Part shown: positions 15,176-22,028 of the stretch, piece by piece
How positions within the stretch are numbered: the first letter of the stretch is position 1
How the letters are laid out: each line of letters opens with the position of its first letter
Source of the DNA: Paralcaligenes sp039935015
Lineage (GTDB): Bacteria; Pseudomonadota; Gammaproteobacteria; Burkholderiales; Burkholderiaceae_B
Length of the DNA: 24,570 nucleotides
NCBI GenBank assembly: GCA_039935015.1
Contig: JBDTLC010000179.1
Span: 1-24,570 of the forward strand
Direction: 5' to 3'
Notes under the pieces: model-generated
The model's input: only the letters and a program-made list of their open reading frames with translations
The model's database searches: none
Told to the model about the DNA's origin: nothing
Program-made: the position numbers and the translations under genes

Positions 15176-17080
15176 TCAAATACGTCCGCCCACCGCATGG
15201 CGGGCAACAAAATGATCGGGCCCGCACTGCACCAGCGGCATCACCAGAGGCTCGTCACCCACGCTTCTAATCGGGCTTGGAATCCCGCCCGACAAAAGCG
15301 TATGCGCTCTATGGCGCCGCTGCGGATCCGCAACCGGCACGGCAGCCATAAGCTTTTTTGTATAGGCATGTTGAGGGTTCTCGAAAATGGCCCGCCGCGG
15401 CCCTATCTCGACGATTTGCCCCATATACATGACAGCCACGCGGTGGCTGATACGCTCGACCACTGCCATATCGTGTGAAATGAACAGATACGCTACTCCC
15501 AATTCCTGCTGAAGCTCTATCATCAAATTCACGATCTGCGCCTGTATCGACACATCCAGTGCGGAAACCGATTCATCGGCGATCACCACCTTCGGGTTAA
15601 GCGCCAAAGCACGCGCAATACAAATGCGTTGACGCTGTCCGCCGGAAAATTCATGCGGATAGCGATGCGCCATTTCTGGCGGCAGGCCGACACGTTCCAA
15701 TAACTGTTCAACACGAAGTTGCGCCTGGTCGCGACTGGCCACCTTATGAATGAGCAACGGCTCCATGATGGAAAACCCGACCGTCACACGGGGATCCAGC
15801 GAAGCAAACGGATCTTGAAAAATAAACTGGATATTGCGTCGCAAGGCCTGAAGCTCATGGCCCGCCAGATGCTCAATCTGACGGCCGTCAAACGTGATGG
15901 AGCCCTGCTGCGTTTCTACCAAACGCAGTAATGACCGCCCGGTGGTCGATTTCCCGCAGCCCGACTCGCCCACCAAAGCCAGCGTCTGGGCAGGATACAA
16001 ATCGAAGCTGACCTGTTCGACGGCATGAACACGACGCTTGACGCGGCCTAAGATGCCGCCGCGCACATCGAATCGAGTCACCAGCCCCCGAACCGACAAG
16101 ATAGGTTCAGAGGCAACAGGGCGCAGCATTGTTGCCTCTGTAGGCGGTGGCGCTTTAGCAACTGGCGGCGTCCCGTGCGTAGCGTTCAACAAGGGGAACG
16201 CCTCCGGGCGGTCGGTTCCAGTCATCGCTCCCAGCCGGGGCACCGCCGCCAGCAGAGCCTGAGTATAGGAATGTTGTGGCGCGAAAAATATCTGCTCTGA
16301 AACACCCTCTTCCACCTTCGCGCCTCGATACATGACCAGAACACGATCTGCTACCTCTGCTACCACACCCATGTCATGCGTGATGAATATCACACCCATG
16401 TGCATCTCTTGCTGAAGCTCTCGTATCAATTGCAAGATCTGCGCCTGAATAGTCACATCAAGCGCTGTGGTGGGTTCATCGGCGATCAGGAGCCCGGGTT
16501 TACACGCCAGGGCCATCGCAATCATGACACGTTGACGCATTCCGCCCGACAGTTGATAAGGATGGCGTTGCATGACAGAACGCGCCTCGGGAATTCGCAC
16601 CGTCTCCAGCATGCGCAAGGCTTCGGCGTTGGCCGCGTCAGATGACTTTCCCTGATGCAGGCGTATCGACTCGGCGATCTGTTCGCCAACCGTAAAGACT
16701 GGGTTCAGGGAAGTCATGGGCTCCTGAAAAATCATGGCTACATCGGCACCCCGCACGGACCTTAGGGCAGCCGCATTGGCCTGCGCAACGTCCAAAAGGG
16801 CGCCATTACGTCTACGCAGCCACAGCTCGCCGCTTGCAATCCTTCCTCCCCCATACTCGACCAGGCGCATCAATGCCAGGGACGTCACCGATTTCCCAGA
16901 GCCCGACTCGCCGACAATAGCCAGCGTCTCGCCCAAATCGACGTGAAACGACAACTTATTCACGGCCTGAACGGTCTGCCCATGCGAAACAAAATCGACG
17001 CTTAAATCATTGACCTGCAGGACCCTCTGTTGGGGAAAGCAGACGCTGCCAGGCTGTGCATGATCGCCGGTATCAGTCAT
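15176..17080 (-). CDS. gsiA: Fused double ATPase of the peptide/glutathione importer, GsiA-like
   Basis: ATP-binding subunit carrying two ABC domains in one chain, 634 residues (E. coli GsiA 623). First domain: Walker A GESGSGKS (57-64), signature LSGGMRQRV (177-185), Walker B LLIADEPTTALD (197-208). Second domain: Walker A GESGCGKST (371-379), signature FSGGQRQRI (478-486), Walker B VVIADESVSALD (498-509), with Ser in place of the usual Pro after DE, a common Dpp/Gsi variant. An oligopeptide-transporter C-terminal segment (GIPSPIRSVGDEP) closes the protein. The linker (about 285-325) is Pro/Ala-rich. ATG at 17080 is 17 bases after iaaA, without an obvious Shine-Dalgarno. Confidence 0.93.
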   Translation of the reverse strand: MTDTGDHAQPGSVCFPQQRVLQVNDLSVDFVSHGQTVQAVNKLSFHVDLGETLAIVGESGSGKSVTSLALMRLVEYGGGRIASGELWLRRRNGALLDVAQANAAALRSVRGADVAMIFQEPMTSLNPVFTVGEQIAESIRLHQGKSSDAANAEALRMLETVRIPEARSVMQRHPYQLSGGMRQRVMIAMALACKPGLLIADEPTTALDVTIQAQILQLIRELQQEMHMGVIFITHDMGVVAEVADRVLVMYRGAKVEEGVSEQIFFAPQHSYTQALLAAVPRLGAMTGTDRPEAFPLLNATHGTPPVAKAPPPTEATMLRPVASEPILSVRGLVTRFDVRGGILGRVKRRVHAVEQVSFDLYPAQTLALVGESGCGKSTTGRSLLRLVETQQGSITFDGRQIEHLAGHELQALRRNIQFIFQDPFASLDPRVTVGFSIMEPLLIHKVASRDQAQLRVEQLLERVGLPPEMAHRYPHEFSGGQRQRICIARALALNPKVVIADESVSALDVSIQAQIVNLMIELQQELGVAYLFISHDMAVVERISHRVAVMYMGQIVEIGPRRAIFENPQHAYTKKLMAAVPVADPQRRHRAHTLLSGGIPSPIRSVGDEPLVMPLVQCGPDHFVARHAVGGRI

Positions 17081-17097
17081 AGCTAGTGGCCCGATCG

Positions 17098-18063
17098 TTA
17101 GCGGTAAATGGCGACAAACGGCACTTCGCCCTGTCTGGCATAACCGCGATACATGCCTTCCGTGTTGAAGGGCATCGTCACATTGCCCAAGGCATCTACC
17201 GCAATCAAACCTCCCTGCCCCTGGATGGTAGGCAGCTTTTCATGCACGACCTTATGAGCCGCCTGTTCAAGACTTAAGCCGGCATATTCCATCAGAGCAG
17301 CTACATCGTAGGCTGCAACCATACGAATAAACATTTCTCCCGTGCCAGTTGTTGAAACAGCTGCTGTCCGGTTGGCCGCATAACAGCCAGCGCCGATAAG
17401 AGGTGCATCGCCGACCCGTCCAAGCTGTTTGTTCGTGACACCTCCCGTTGATGTCGCGGCCGCCACATTCCCATTTGCGTCCACGGCTACAGCGCCTACG
17501 GTGCCAAACTTTCGATCAGGATCCAATGGAGCCTGTTTGGCCGCGGCGAGCTCGGCGTCGTGATCTAAAATGGCCTGACCCGGAAAATCTCGGGCGACAC
17601 GCAACCACTGCTCTTTTCTATGAGGCGTAGAAAAGTAATCGTTGGCAACCATCTCCAGGCCTTGCGCTTGGGCGAACTCTTCGGCGCCCTTTGCGACAAA
17701 AAACACATGGTTGCTGTGCTTTAAGACGGCCAGCGCAGCCAGTACAGGATGCTTAACATGAGCTACGTTGGCTACTGCGCCACAATTCAACGCACTACCT
17801 TCCATGATGGACGCGTCTAACTCATGCGTTCCCGCACTGGTAAACACAGCCCCTTTCCCCGCATTGAACAGCGGGCAGTCTTCGAGCAGGCTGACGGCTT
17901 GAACAACACCTTCAAGGGCACTACCCCCTCTGGCCAGAACCGCTTGAGCGCTTAGCAAAACATGGGTCAACGCATCGCGATATTCTCGCTCTGCGTCAAC
18001 AGACATGGCTGCACGCGATATCGCGCCTGCGCCGCCGTGGATGGCGACTACGGGTTTAATCAT
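17098..18063 (-). CDS. iaaA: Isoaspartyl peptidase / L-asparaginase, plant type (Ntn hydrolase)
   Basis: Hydrolyses beta-aspartyl (isoaspartyl) dipeptides and L-asparagine. The 321 residues equal E. coli IaaA. The precursor self-cleaves at Gly187-Thr188 in KFGTVGAVAVD, exposing Thr188 as nucleophile. Other family marks: VAIHGGAGAI at the N-terminus, NAGKGAVFTSAGTHELDASIM (split at 67-87), STGGVTNKQLGRVGDAPLIG (205-224) and TGTGE. Start: ATG at 18063 overlaps the regulator's stop by eight bases and has GGAG six bases upstream; the TTG/ATG codons just before it are less well placed. The gene leads into gsiABCD, the same order as in E. coli, so beta-aspartyl peptides are plausible imported substrates. 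Confidence 0.93.
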   Translation of the reverse strand: MIKPVVAIHGGAGAISRAAMSVDAEREYRDALTHVLLSAQAVLARGGSALEGVVQAVSLLEDCPLFNAGKGAVFTSAGTHELDASIMEGSALNCGAVANVAHVKHPVLAALAVLKHSNHVFFVAKGAEEFAQAQGLEMVANDYFSTPHRKEQWLRVARDFPGQAILDHDAELAAAKQAPLDPDRKFGTVGAVAVDANGNVAAATSTGGVTNKQLGRVGDAPLIGAGCYAANRTAAVSTTGTGEMFIRMVAAYDVAALMEYAGLSLEQAAHKVVHEKLPTIQGQGGLIAVDALGNVTMPFNTEGMYRGYARQGEVPFVAIYR

Positions 18064-18934
18064 CAGAAACTCCATCAAATACGAGCCACGGCATGACTGA
18101 CACAGCTAGCCCGGTCGCCGATTGCAACGAATCTTTCGCCTTATAGGCCGTAGCTGCACACAGGGCTTCTATAAGCCCTAACGCTGCGGTCTCCGAGGTG
18201 GCGCTATAGTGACGCTCGCTACTGGCGTACAAGGCCACGGTGGCGTCTGGCGCCAAGGGAGAAGTAGGCCTGTCTGTGAGCAAAAGCAAAGAAGCCCCTG
18301 CAGCCCTTGCAGCACGTGCCAAGGCGACGGTATCGGCCAGATAGCGGGGGAAAATAATAGCAATAACCAAATCTTTCTTCGTCAGCCTGGACATGCGCCG
18401 AGCTGCGTGGGACGCCCCTCCCGAGCTGGCCAGGCATTCAACATAATCGCAAGATGTGCTTAATCCGCGCTGCAACAAAGCAGCCAGGAAGCCACTGCCA
18501 CCAAACCCCACGGTAAATATCCTGTCAGCCGACAAAATGAGATCTACGGCTCGCTGGCATGCTTTCCCATTAAAGTTCGCCTGCGTTTCCTGAAAATTAT
18601 GGATATCTTCCTGAAGCGACGCCGCGAACACCTCGGCAACACTGGTCGGATTGGCCAGTTCGGAGCGCAGCTTCTCAATAGGAGCCAGTGCCGCTTGAAA
18701 CCCGTGGGCCAACGCTGAGCGAAAATGTGGGTACCCCTGAAATCCCAAATGCCGCGCAAACCGATTCGCAGTGGCCACTGAAGCCTTGACCTCTTTGGCA
18801 AACTCATCAATCGTCATCGTCGCGACCTTGAATTGATGTGACAACACATAATCAGCCATGCGCTTTTGAGTGCGGCTCATGGCGGCTGAGGTCTTTTCAA
18901 CCCGTTCAGCGATACTCGGCGGTTTTATAGCCAT
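18056..18934 (-). CDS. RpiR/MurR-family transcriptional regulator with SIS domain
   Basis: 292 residues, first gene of the peptide operon. N-terminal RpiR helix-turn-helix at about 1-77: MSRTQKRMADYVLSH, then TIDEFAKEVKASVATANRFA and HLGFQGYPHFR. C-terminal SIS domain at about 125-260, with the FTVGFGGSGFLA phosphosugar-type loop near 140-151 and TKKDLVIAIIF near 186-196. SIS domains in this family usually bind sugar phosphates, though the ligand here is unknown. The stop overlaps the iaaA start by eight bases, so the regulator is co-translated with the genes it likely controls. No Shine-Dalgarno precedes ATG at 18934. Palindromes over its promoter suggest autoregulation. Confidence 0.9.
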   Translation of the reverse strand: MAIKPPSIAERVEKTSAAMSRTQKRMADYVLSHQFKVATMTIDEFAKEVKASVATANRFARHLGFQGYPHFRSALAHGFQAALAPIEKLRSELANPTSVAEVFAASLQEDIHNFQETQANFNGKACQRAVDLILSADRIFTVGFGGSGFLAALLQRGLSTSCDYVECLASSGGASHAARRMSRLTKKDLVIAIIFPRYLADTVALARAARAAGASLLLLTDRPTSPLAPDATVALYASSERHYSATSETAALGLIEALCAATAYKAKDSLQSATGLAVSVMPWLVFDGVSDD

Positions 18935-18978
18935 GAAGGAAAAGAGAACTCACTCACATTGAAATAATATTTACATGA

Positions 18979-19006
18979 ATAATATATCATGAAAATTTAT
19001 TTTCAA
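18979..19006 (-). promoter_or_regulatory. Predicted promoter of the rpiR-iaaA-gsi-peptidase operon
   Basis: On the minus strand: -35 TTGAAA (19001-19006), a 16-base spacer, and -10 TATTAT (18979-18984). The predicted start is near 18972, about 38 bases before the regulator's ATG. The region is far richer in A/T than its surroundings and is the only non-coding stretch upstream of the operon. Confidence 0.5.
18990..19005. promoter_or_regulatory. Candidate operator palindrome over the operon promoter
   Basis: TGAAAATTTATTTTCA has perfect 7-bp arms around a 2-bp centre and covers most of the -35 and spacer. Its form (TG-A/T-rich-CA, 16-17 bp) resembles operators of RpiR-family proteins such as HexR. 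Two more inverted repeats sit around it: CATGA/TCATG at 18974-18991, and ATTGAAATAA at 18958-18967 against the right arm ending at 19007. The adjoining regulator is the likely ligand. This is inference. Confidence 0.5.
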
Positions 19007-19036
19007 TATAGGGCTTACCATTAGCAAAGAGAGGGG

Positions 19037-19063
19037 AAAAATGGCACCCACGAGGGGTGCCAT
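19037..19063 (-). terminator. Intrinsic terminator of the tarD-like gene, formed by the fourth copy of the dispersed palindrome
   Basis: On the minus strand, ATGGCACCC pairs with GGGTGCCAT (perfect 9-bp stem) around a five-base loop, then runs into TTTT. It starts 23 bases after the stop of the enolase-family gene. The hairpin is the same core as the mod-region repeats, with A to G in the loop, so a dispersed element appears to serve as terminator. It also separates the tarD-like gene from the downstream rpiR operon. Confidence 0.75.
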
Positions 19064-19086
19064 TGGTGATCTATATTGGAACAGCG

Positions 19087-20250
19087 TTAATCCGCCAGAT
19101 TACGCATTTCCCGGTAGAGGGCCTGTTTACCTTCAAACCCGATGCCCGGCAACTCGGGCATGATGACATAACCATTTTCAACTGCAACACCATCTGGAAA
19201 ACCGCCATAGGGCTGGAACAAGTCCGGGTAGCTTTCGTTCCCCCCCAACCCCAGACCCGCGGCAATATTCAAGGACATCTGATGGCCTCCATGTGGAATG
19301 CATCGATCAAAAGACCATCCGGCAACTTTCAGCTCATCTAAGGTTCGCAGGTACTCGCAAAGGCCATAAGACAACGCGCAATCGAACTGCAGCCAATCGC
19401 GGTCCGGTCTCATCCCTGCGTACCTCAGCAGATTGCGAGCATCCTGATGGCTGAAAAGGTTTTCCCCGGTTGCCATTGGGTTGGGATAATAGTCGGCCAA
19501 TACCGCCTGAAGCCGATAGTCCAGAGGGTCTCCTGCCTCTTCATACCAGAACAAAGGATAGTTTTTCAGCATCCTGGCATAATCAATGGCCGTATCCAGA
19601 TCGAAACGCCCATTGGCATCCACCGCCAATTTCGCGTGGTCGCCAATCTCGGCCAATACGGCCTCAATCCGTTTTGCATCCTCGGATAAGGACGCTCCGC
19701 CAATCTTCATCTTGACCACGTTATAGCCGCGATCAAGATAACTTCGCATTTCTGCCCGCAACGCCGACACGTCCTTTCCGGGATAATAGTATCCACCAGC
19801 CGCATAGACGAATACTCTTGGATTGGCTTCGTGCTTGTAGCGCTCGGCCAATAAACGAAATAAAGGCTTGTTCGCTATTTTTGCAACGGCGTCCCACACC
19901 GCCATATCTATGGTTCCCACAGCTACGGACCGCTCGCCGTGCCCTCCGGGCTTCTCGTTGGCCATCAAGGTCGACCATATCCGCTGCGGGTCTAAATTGT
20001 CTTGATGATCGTTCAGTAATGACGCGGGGTCGGCATCGACCACCCGTTGCATGAAGCGCTCGCGGATCAGACCGCCTTGCCCGTAGCGCCCGTTTGAATT
20101 GAACCCGTAACCGACCACCCTCTTGCCGTCCCTGACCACATCGGTGATAACAGCCACAAGGCTCGTCGTCATTTTTGAAAAATCAATGTAGGCATTTCGA
20201 ATCGGCGAGGCAATTGGCTTGGTTACTTCGCGAATTTCGAGTATCTTCAT
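19087..20250 (-). CDS. tarD: Enolase-superfamily acid-sugar dehydratase, probable D(-)-tartrate dehydratase
   Basis: Predicted to dehydrate D-tartrate to oxaloacetate using Mg2+. The 387 residues compare with about 389 in Bradyrhizobium japonicum TarD, and the active-site residues as I recall them for TarD appear with a constant offset of two: catalytic Lys182 (KMKIGG), metal ligands Asp211 (VDANG), Glu237 (WYEEAGDP) and Glu263 (ATGEN), the dyad Asp290 (QFD) and His320 (CIPHGGHQMS). N-terminal capping domain at about 1-130. ATG at 20250 has AAGG upstream. It is a single-gene unit with its own hairpin upstream and a terminator after it. No tartrate transporter is visible. Another acid-sugar dehydratase of the same subgroup remains possible. 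Confidence 0.82.
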   Translation of the reverse strand: MKILEIREVTKPIASPIRNAYIDFSKMTTSLVAVITDVVRDGKRVVGYGFNSNGRYGQGGLIRERFMQRVVDADPASLLNDHQDNLDPQRIWSTLMANEKPGGHGERSVAVGTIDMAVWDAVAKIANKPLFRLLAERYKHEANPRVFVYAAGGYYYPGKDVSALRAEMRSYLDRGYNVVKMKIGGASLSEDAKRIEAVLAEIGDHAKLAVDANGRFDLDTAIDYARMLKNYPLFWYEEAGDPLDYRLQAVLADYYPNPMATGENLFSHQDARNLLRYAGMRPDRDWLQFDCALSYGLCEYLRTLDELKVAGWSFDRCIPHGGHQMSLNIAAGLGLGGNESYPDLFQPYGGFPDGVAVENGYVIMPELPGIGFEGKQALYREMRNLAD

Positions 20251-20280
20251 ATCGTTTGGACCTTTGAAGGTTGATTCGCT

Positions 20281-20301
20281 GTAAATGCCTCACGCATTTA
20301 C
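20281..20301. promoter_or_regulatory. Candidate operator: 8-bp perfect inverted repeat upstream of the tarD-like gene
   Basis: GTAAATGC and GCATTTAC around a five-base centre, 30 bases before the ATG. A weak promoter can be drawn over it on the minus strand (TTGATG at 20318-20323, 17 bases, TAAATG at 20295-20300), so a bound regulator would block transcription. It could instead act as an RNA hairpin. The regulator is not identified in this window. Confidence 0.5.
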
Positions 20302-20360
20302 GGCAAAATCCAGGTAGCATCAAATTAAATCATATTCATTTTTATTTATTCGGCTGAAAT

Positions 20361-20382
20361 AAAATGGGGCCGAAGCCCCATT
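20361..20382 (-). terminator. Intrinsic terminator of mmsA
   Basis: On the minus strand, AATGGGGC pairs with GCCCCATT (8-bp stem) around a TTCG tetraloop, then TTTTATTT. It lies 25 bases after the mmsA stop. The very stable UUCG loop and U-rich tail make this a strong call. It insulates the tarD-like gene from mmsA transcription. Confidence 0.88.
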
Positions 20383-20406
20383 CCTATAACACTGCGAATC
20401 TGATGC

Positions 20407-21921
20407 TTACACTGTGGGCATTACAAATTCGTTGCCTTTGCTGATATTTTCCGGCCAGCGCTGCATGACCGATTTTTGCTTGGTGTAGAAGCGCACCCCC
20501 TCTTCGCCGAAGGCATGCGTATCGCCGAACAAGCTGCGTTTCCAGCCACCAAAACCGTGCCACGACATGGGGACGGGAATAGGCACATTGATGCCAACCA
20601 TACCCACCTGGATGCGATGCGCGAATTCGCGTGCAACATGGCCGTCGCTGGTGAAACACGAAACGCCATTGCCAAACTCGTTGTTATTGATCAAGTCGAC
20701 AGCCTGGCCGAAGTCTTTGACATGAACGCAGGCCAGAACAGGTCCAAAAATTTCATCTTTATAAATAGTCATGTCCGGCGTGACGTTGTCAAACAGTGTC
20801 CCGCCCACGTAGAAGCCATTTTCGTGGCCCTCAACCTTGTGACCACGCCCATCCACACGCAACGTCGCCCCCTCTTTCACACCAAGTCCGATATAGTTTT
20901 CGATGCGCTGTTTCGCCTGTTGAGTCACCACCGGACCCATTTCCGCATCTGGACTCATACCATCTTTGATCTTTAAGTTGCGGGCGCGTTCTTCTAGCAT
21001 GGGCATTATTTTTTGACCCACATCACCCACCAGCACGGCCACAGAAATAGCCATGCAACGCTCTCCTGCCGATCCATACGCGGCGCCTACCAAAGCGTCA
21101 ACCACACGTGGAATATCGGCATCTGGCATGACGACCATGTGATTCTTCGCGCCTCCCAAGGCTTGCACGCGTTTGCCGAAATGAGCACCACGCTCGTGCA
21201 CATATTGAGCAATGGGTGTAGATCCTACGAAACTGATTGCGGCCACGTCAGGGTGCTCGATCAGGGCATCTACCGCCACCTTGTCGCCCTGGACCACATT
21301 AAAGACGCCATCGGGCAGGCCAGCCTCTTTGAGCAGCTTGGCAATATAAAGTGATGGGCTGGGATCGCGTTCGCTGGGCTTGAGAATGAACGCATTTCCA
21401 GCGGCAATGGCCACCGGGAACATCCAGCAAGGCACCATGCACGGAAAATTGAACGGCGTAATCCCAGCCACCACACCCAGAGGCTGACGCATAGTCCAGT
21501 TGTCTATACCATGGGCGACCTGCTCGGTGTAATCACCCTTTAACAGCTGCGGAATCCCACACGCAAACTCGATAATGTCGATGCCGCGCGCCACCTCGCC
21601 CTGAGCGTCGGAAAACACTTTCCCGTGCTCGGCGGTAATCATGGCGGCCAATATATCCGTATGCTCGTTCATCAGGTTCAGGAATTTGTTCATAATGCGA
21701 GCACGCCGTACTGGCGGGGTATTGGCCCAGCCCGGTGCGGCCGATTTAGCGGCAGCCACCGCCGCGTTGACATCAGCCACCGAGGACAACACCAATTGGC
21801 GAGCTACAACGCCACGCGACGGATTAAATATACCCTGCTTGCGGCCGCTACCTGCTATTGGCTTGCCATTAATAAAATTCACCACATCATTTTGATCGTC
21901 GTAGGCCTTTGTTGCACTCAT
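20407..21921 (-). CDS. mmsA: CoA-acylating methylmalonate-semialdehyde dehydrogenase
   Basis: Converts methylmalonate semialdehyde to propionyl-CoA, or malonate semialdehyde to acetyl-CoA, with NAD+, in valine, thymine/beta-alanine or inositol breakdown. The 504 residues match the family. Catalytic Cys289 lies in AYGSAGERCMAIS. The general-base Glu of ordinary aldehyde dehydrogenases is replaced in QALGGAKNHMVV (253-264), a hallmark of the CoA-dependent MmsA group. Other marks: GITPFNFPCMVPCWMFPVA (153-171) and the C-terminal GINVPIPVPMSWHGFGGWK. ATG at 21921 has AGGA seven bases upstream. It is divergent from a LysR regulator that probably controls it. No mmsB or other valine-pathway gene is adjacent. 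Confidence 0.94.
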   Translation of the reverse strand: MSATKAYDDQNDVVNFINGKPIAGSGRKQGIFNPSRGVVARQLVLSSVADVNAAVAAAKSAAPGWANTPPVRRARIMNKFLNLMNEHTDILAAMITAEHGKVFSDAQGEVARGIDIIEFACGIPQLLKGDYTEQVAHGIDNWTMRQPLGVVAGITPFNFPCMVPCWMFPVAIAAGNAFILKPSERDPSPSLYIAKLLKEAGLPDGVFNVVQGDKVAVDALIEHPDVAAISFVGSTPIAQYVHERGAHFGKRVQALGGAKNHMVVMPDADIPRVVDALVGAAYGSAGERCMAISVAVLVGDVGQKIMPMLEERARNLKIKDGMSPDAEMGPVVTQQAKQRIENYIGLGVKEGATLRVDGRGHKVEGHENGFYVGGTLFDNVTPDMTIYKDEIFGPVLACVHVKDFGQAVDLINNNEFGNGVSCFTSDGHVAREFAHRIQVGMVGINVPIPVPMSWHGFGGWKRSLFGDTHAFGEEGVRFYTKQKSVMQRWPENISKGNEFVMPTV

Positions 21922-21949
21922 GTTTTTTCCTGATGAAGTAAGTTGATAC

Positions 21950-21991
21950 GCATAGTATAGGCATCGATACAGCTAGGAACAAGACTATAAT
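21950..21991. promoter_or_regulatory. Divergent mmsA/lysR promoter region with a possible LysR-type site
   Basis: For mmsA on the minus strand: -10 TATACT (21954-21959) and a poor -35 TTGTTC (21977-21982), 17 bases apart. For lysR on plus: -10 TATAAT (21986-21991) without a good -35. The imperfect palindrome GCATAGTATAGGC (21950-21962) overlaps the mmsA -10 and contains part of a T-N11-A pattern, as LysR-type sites do. Confidence is moderate for the mmsA -10 and low for the operator. Confidence 0.4.
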
Positions 21992-22028
21992 TTTCAATTC
22001 ATTGTTTAAATTAATAGACAATATCGTC

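Noticed and set aside
20476..20976. 166-residue plus-strand frame opposite mmsA
   Set aside because: Antisense shadow; mmsA is certain from its catalytic Cys block and full family length.
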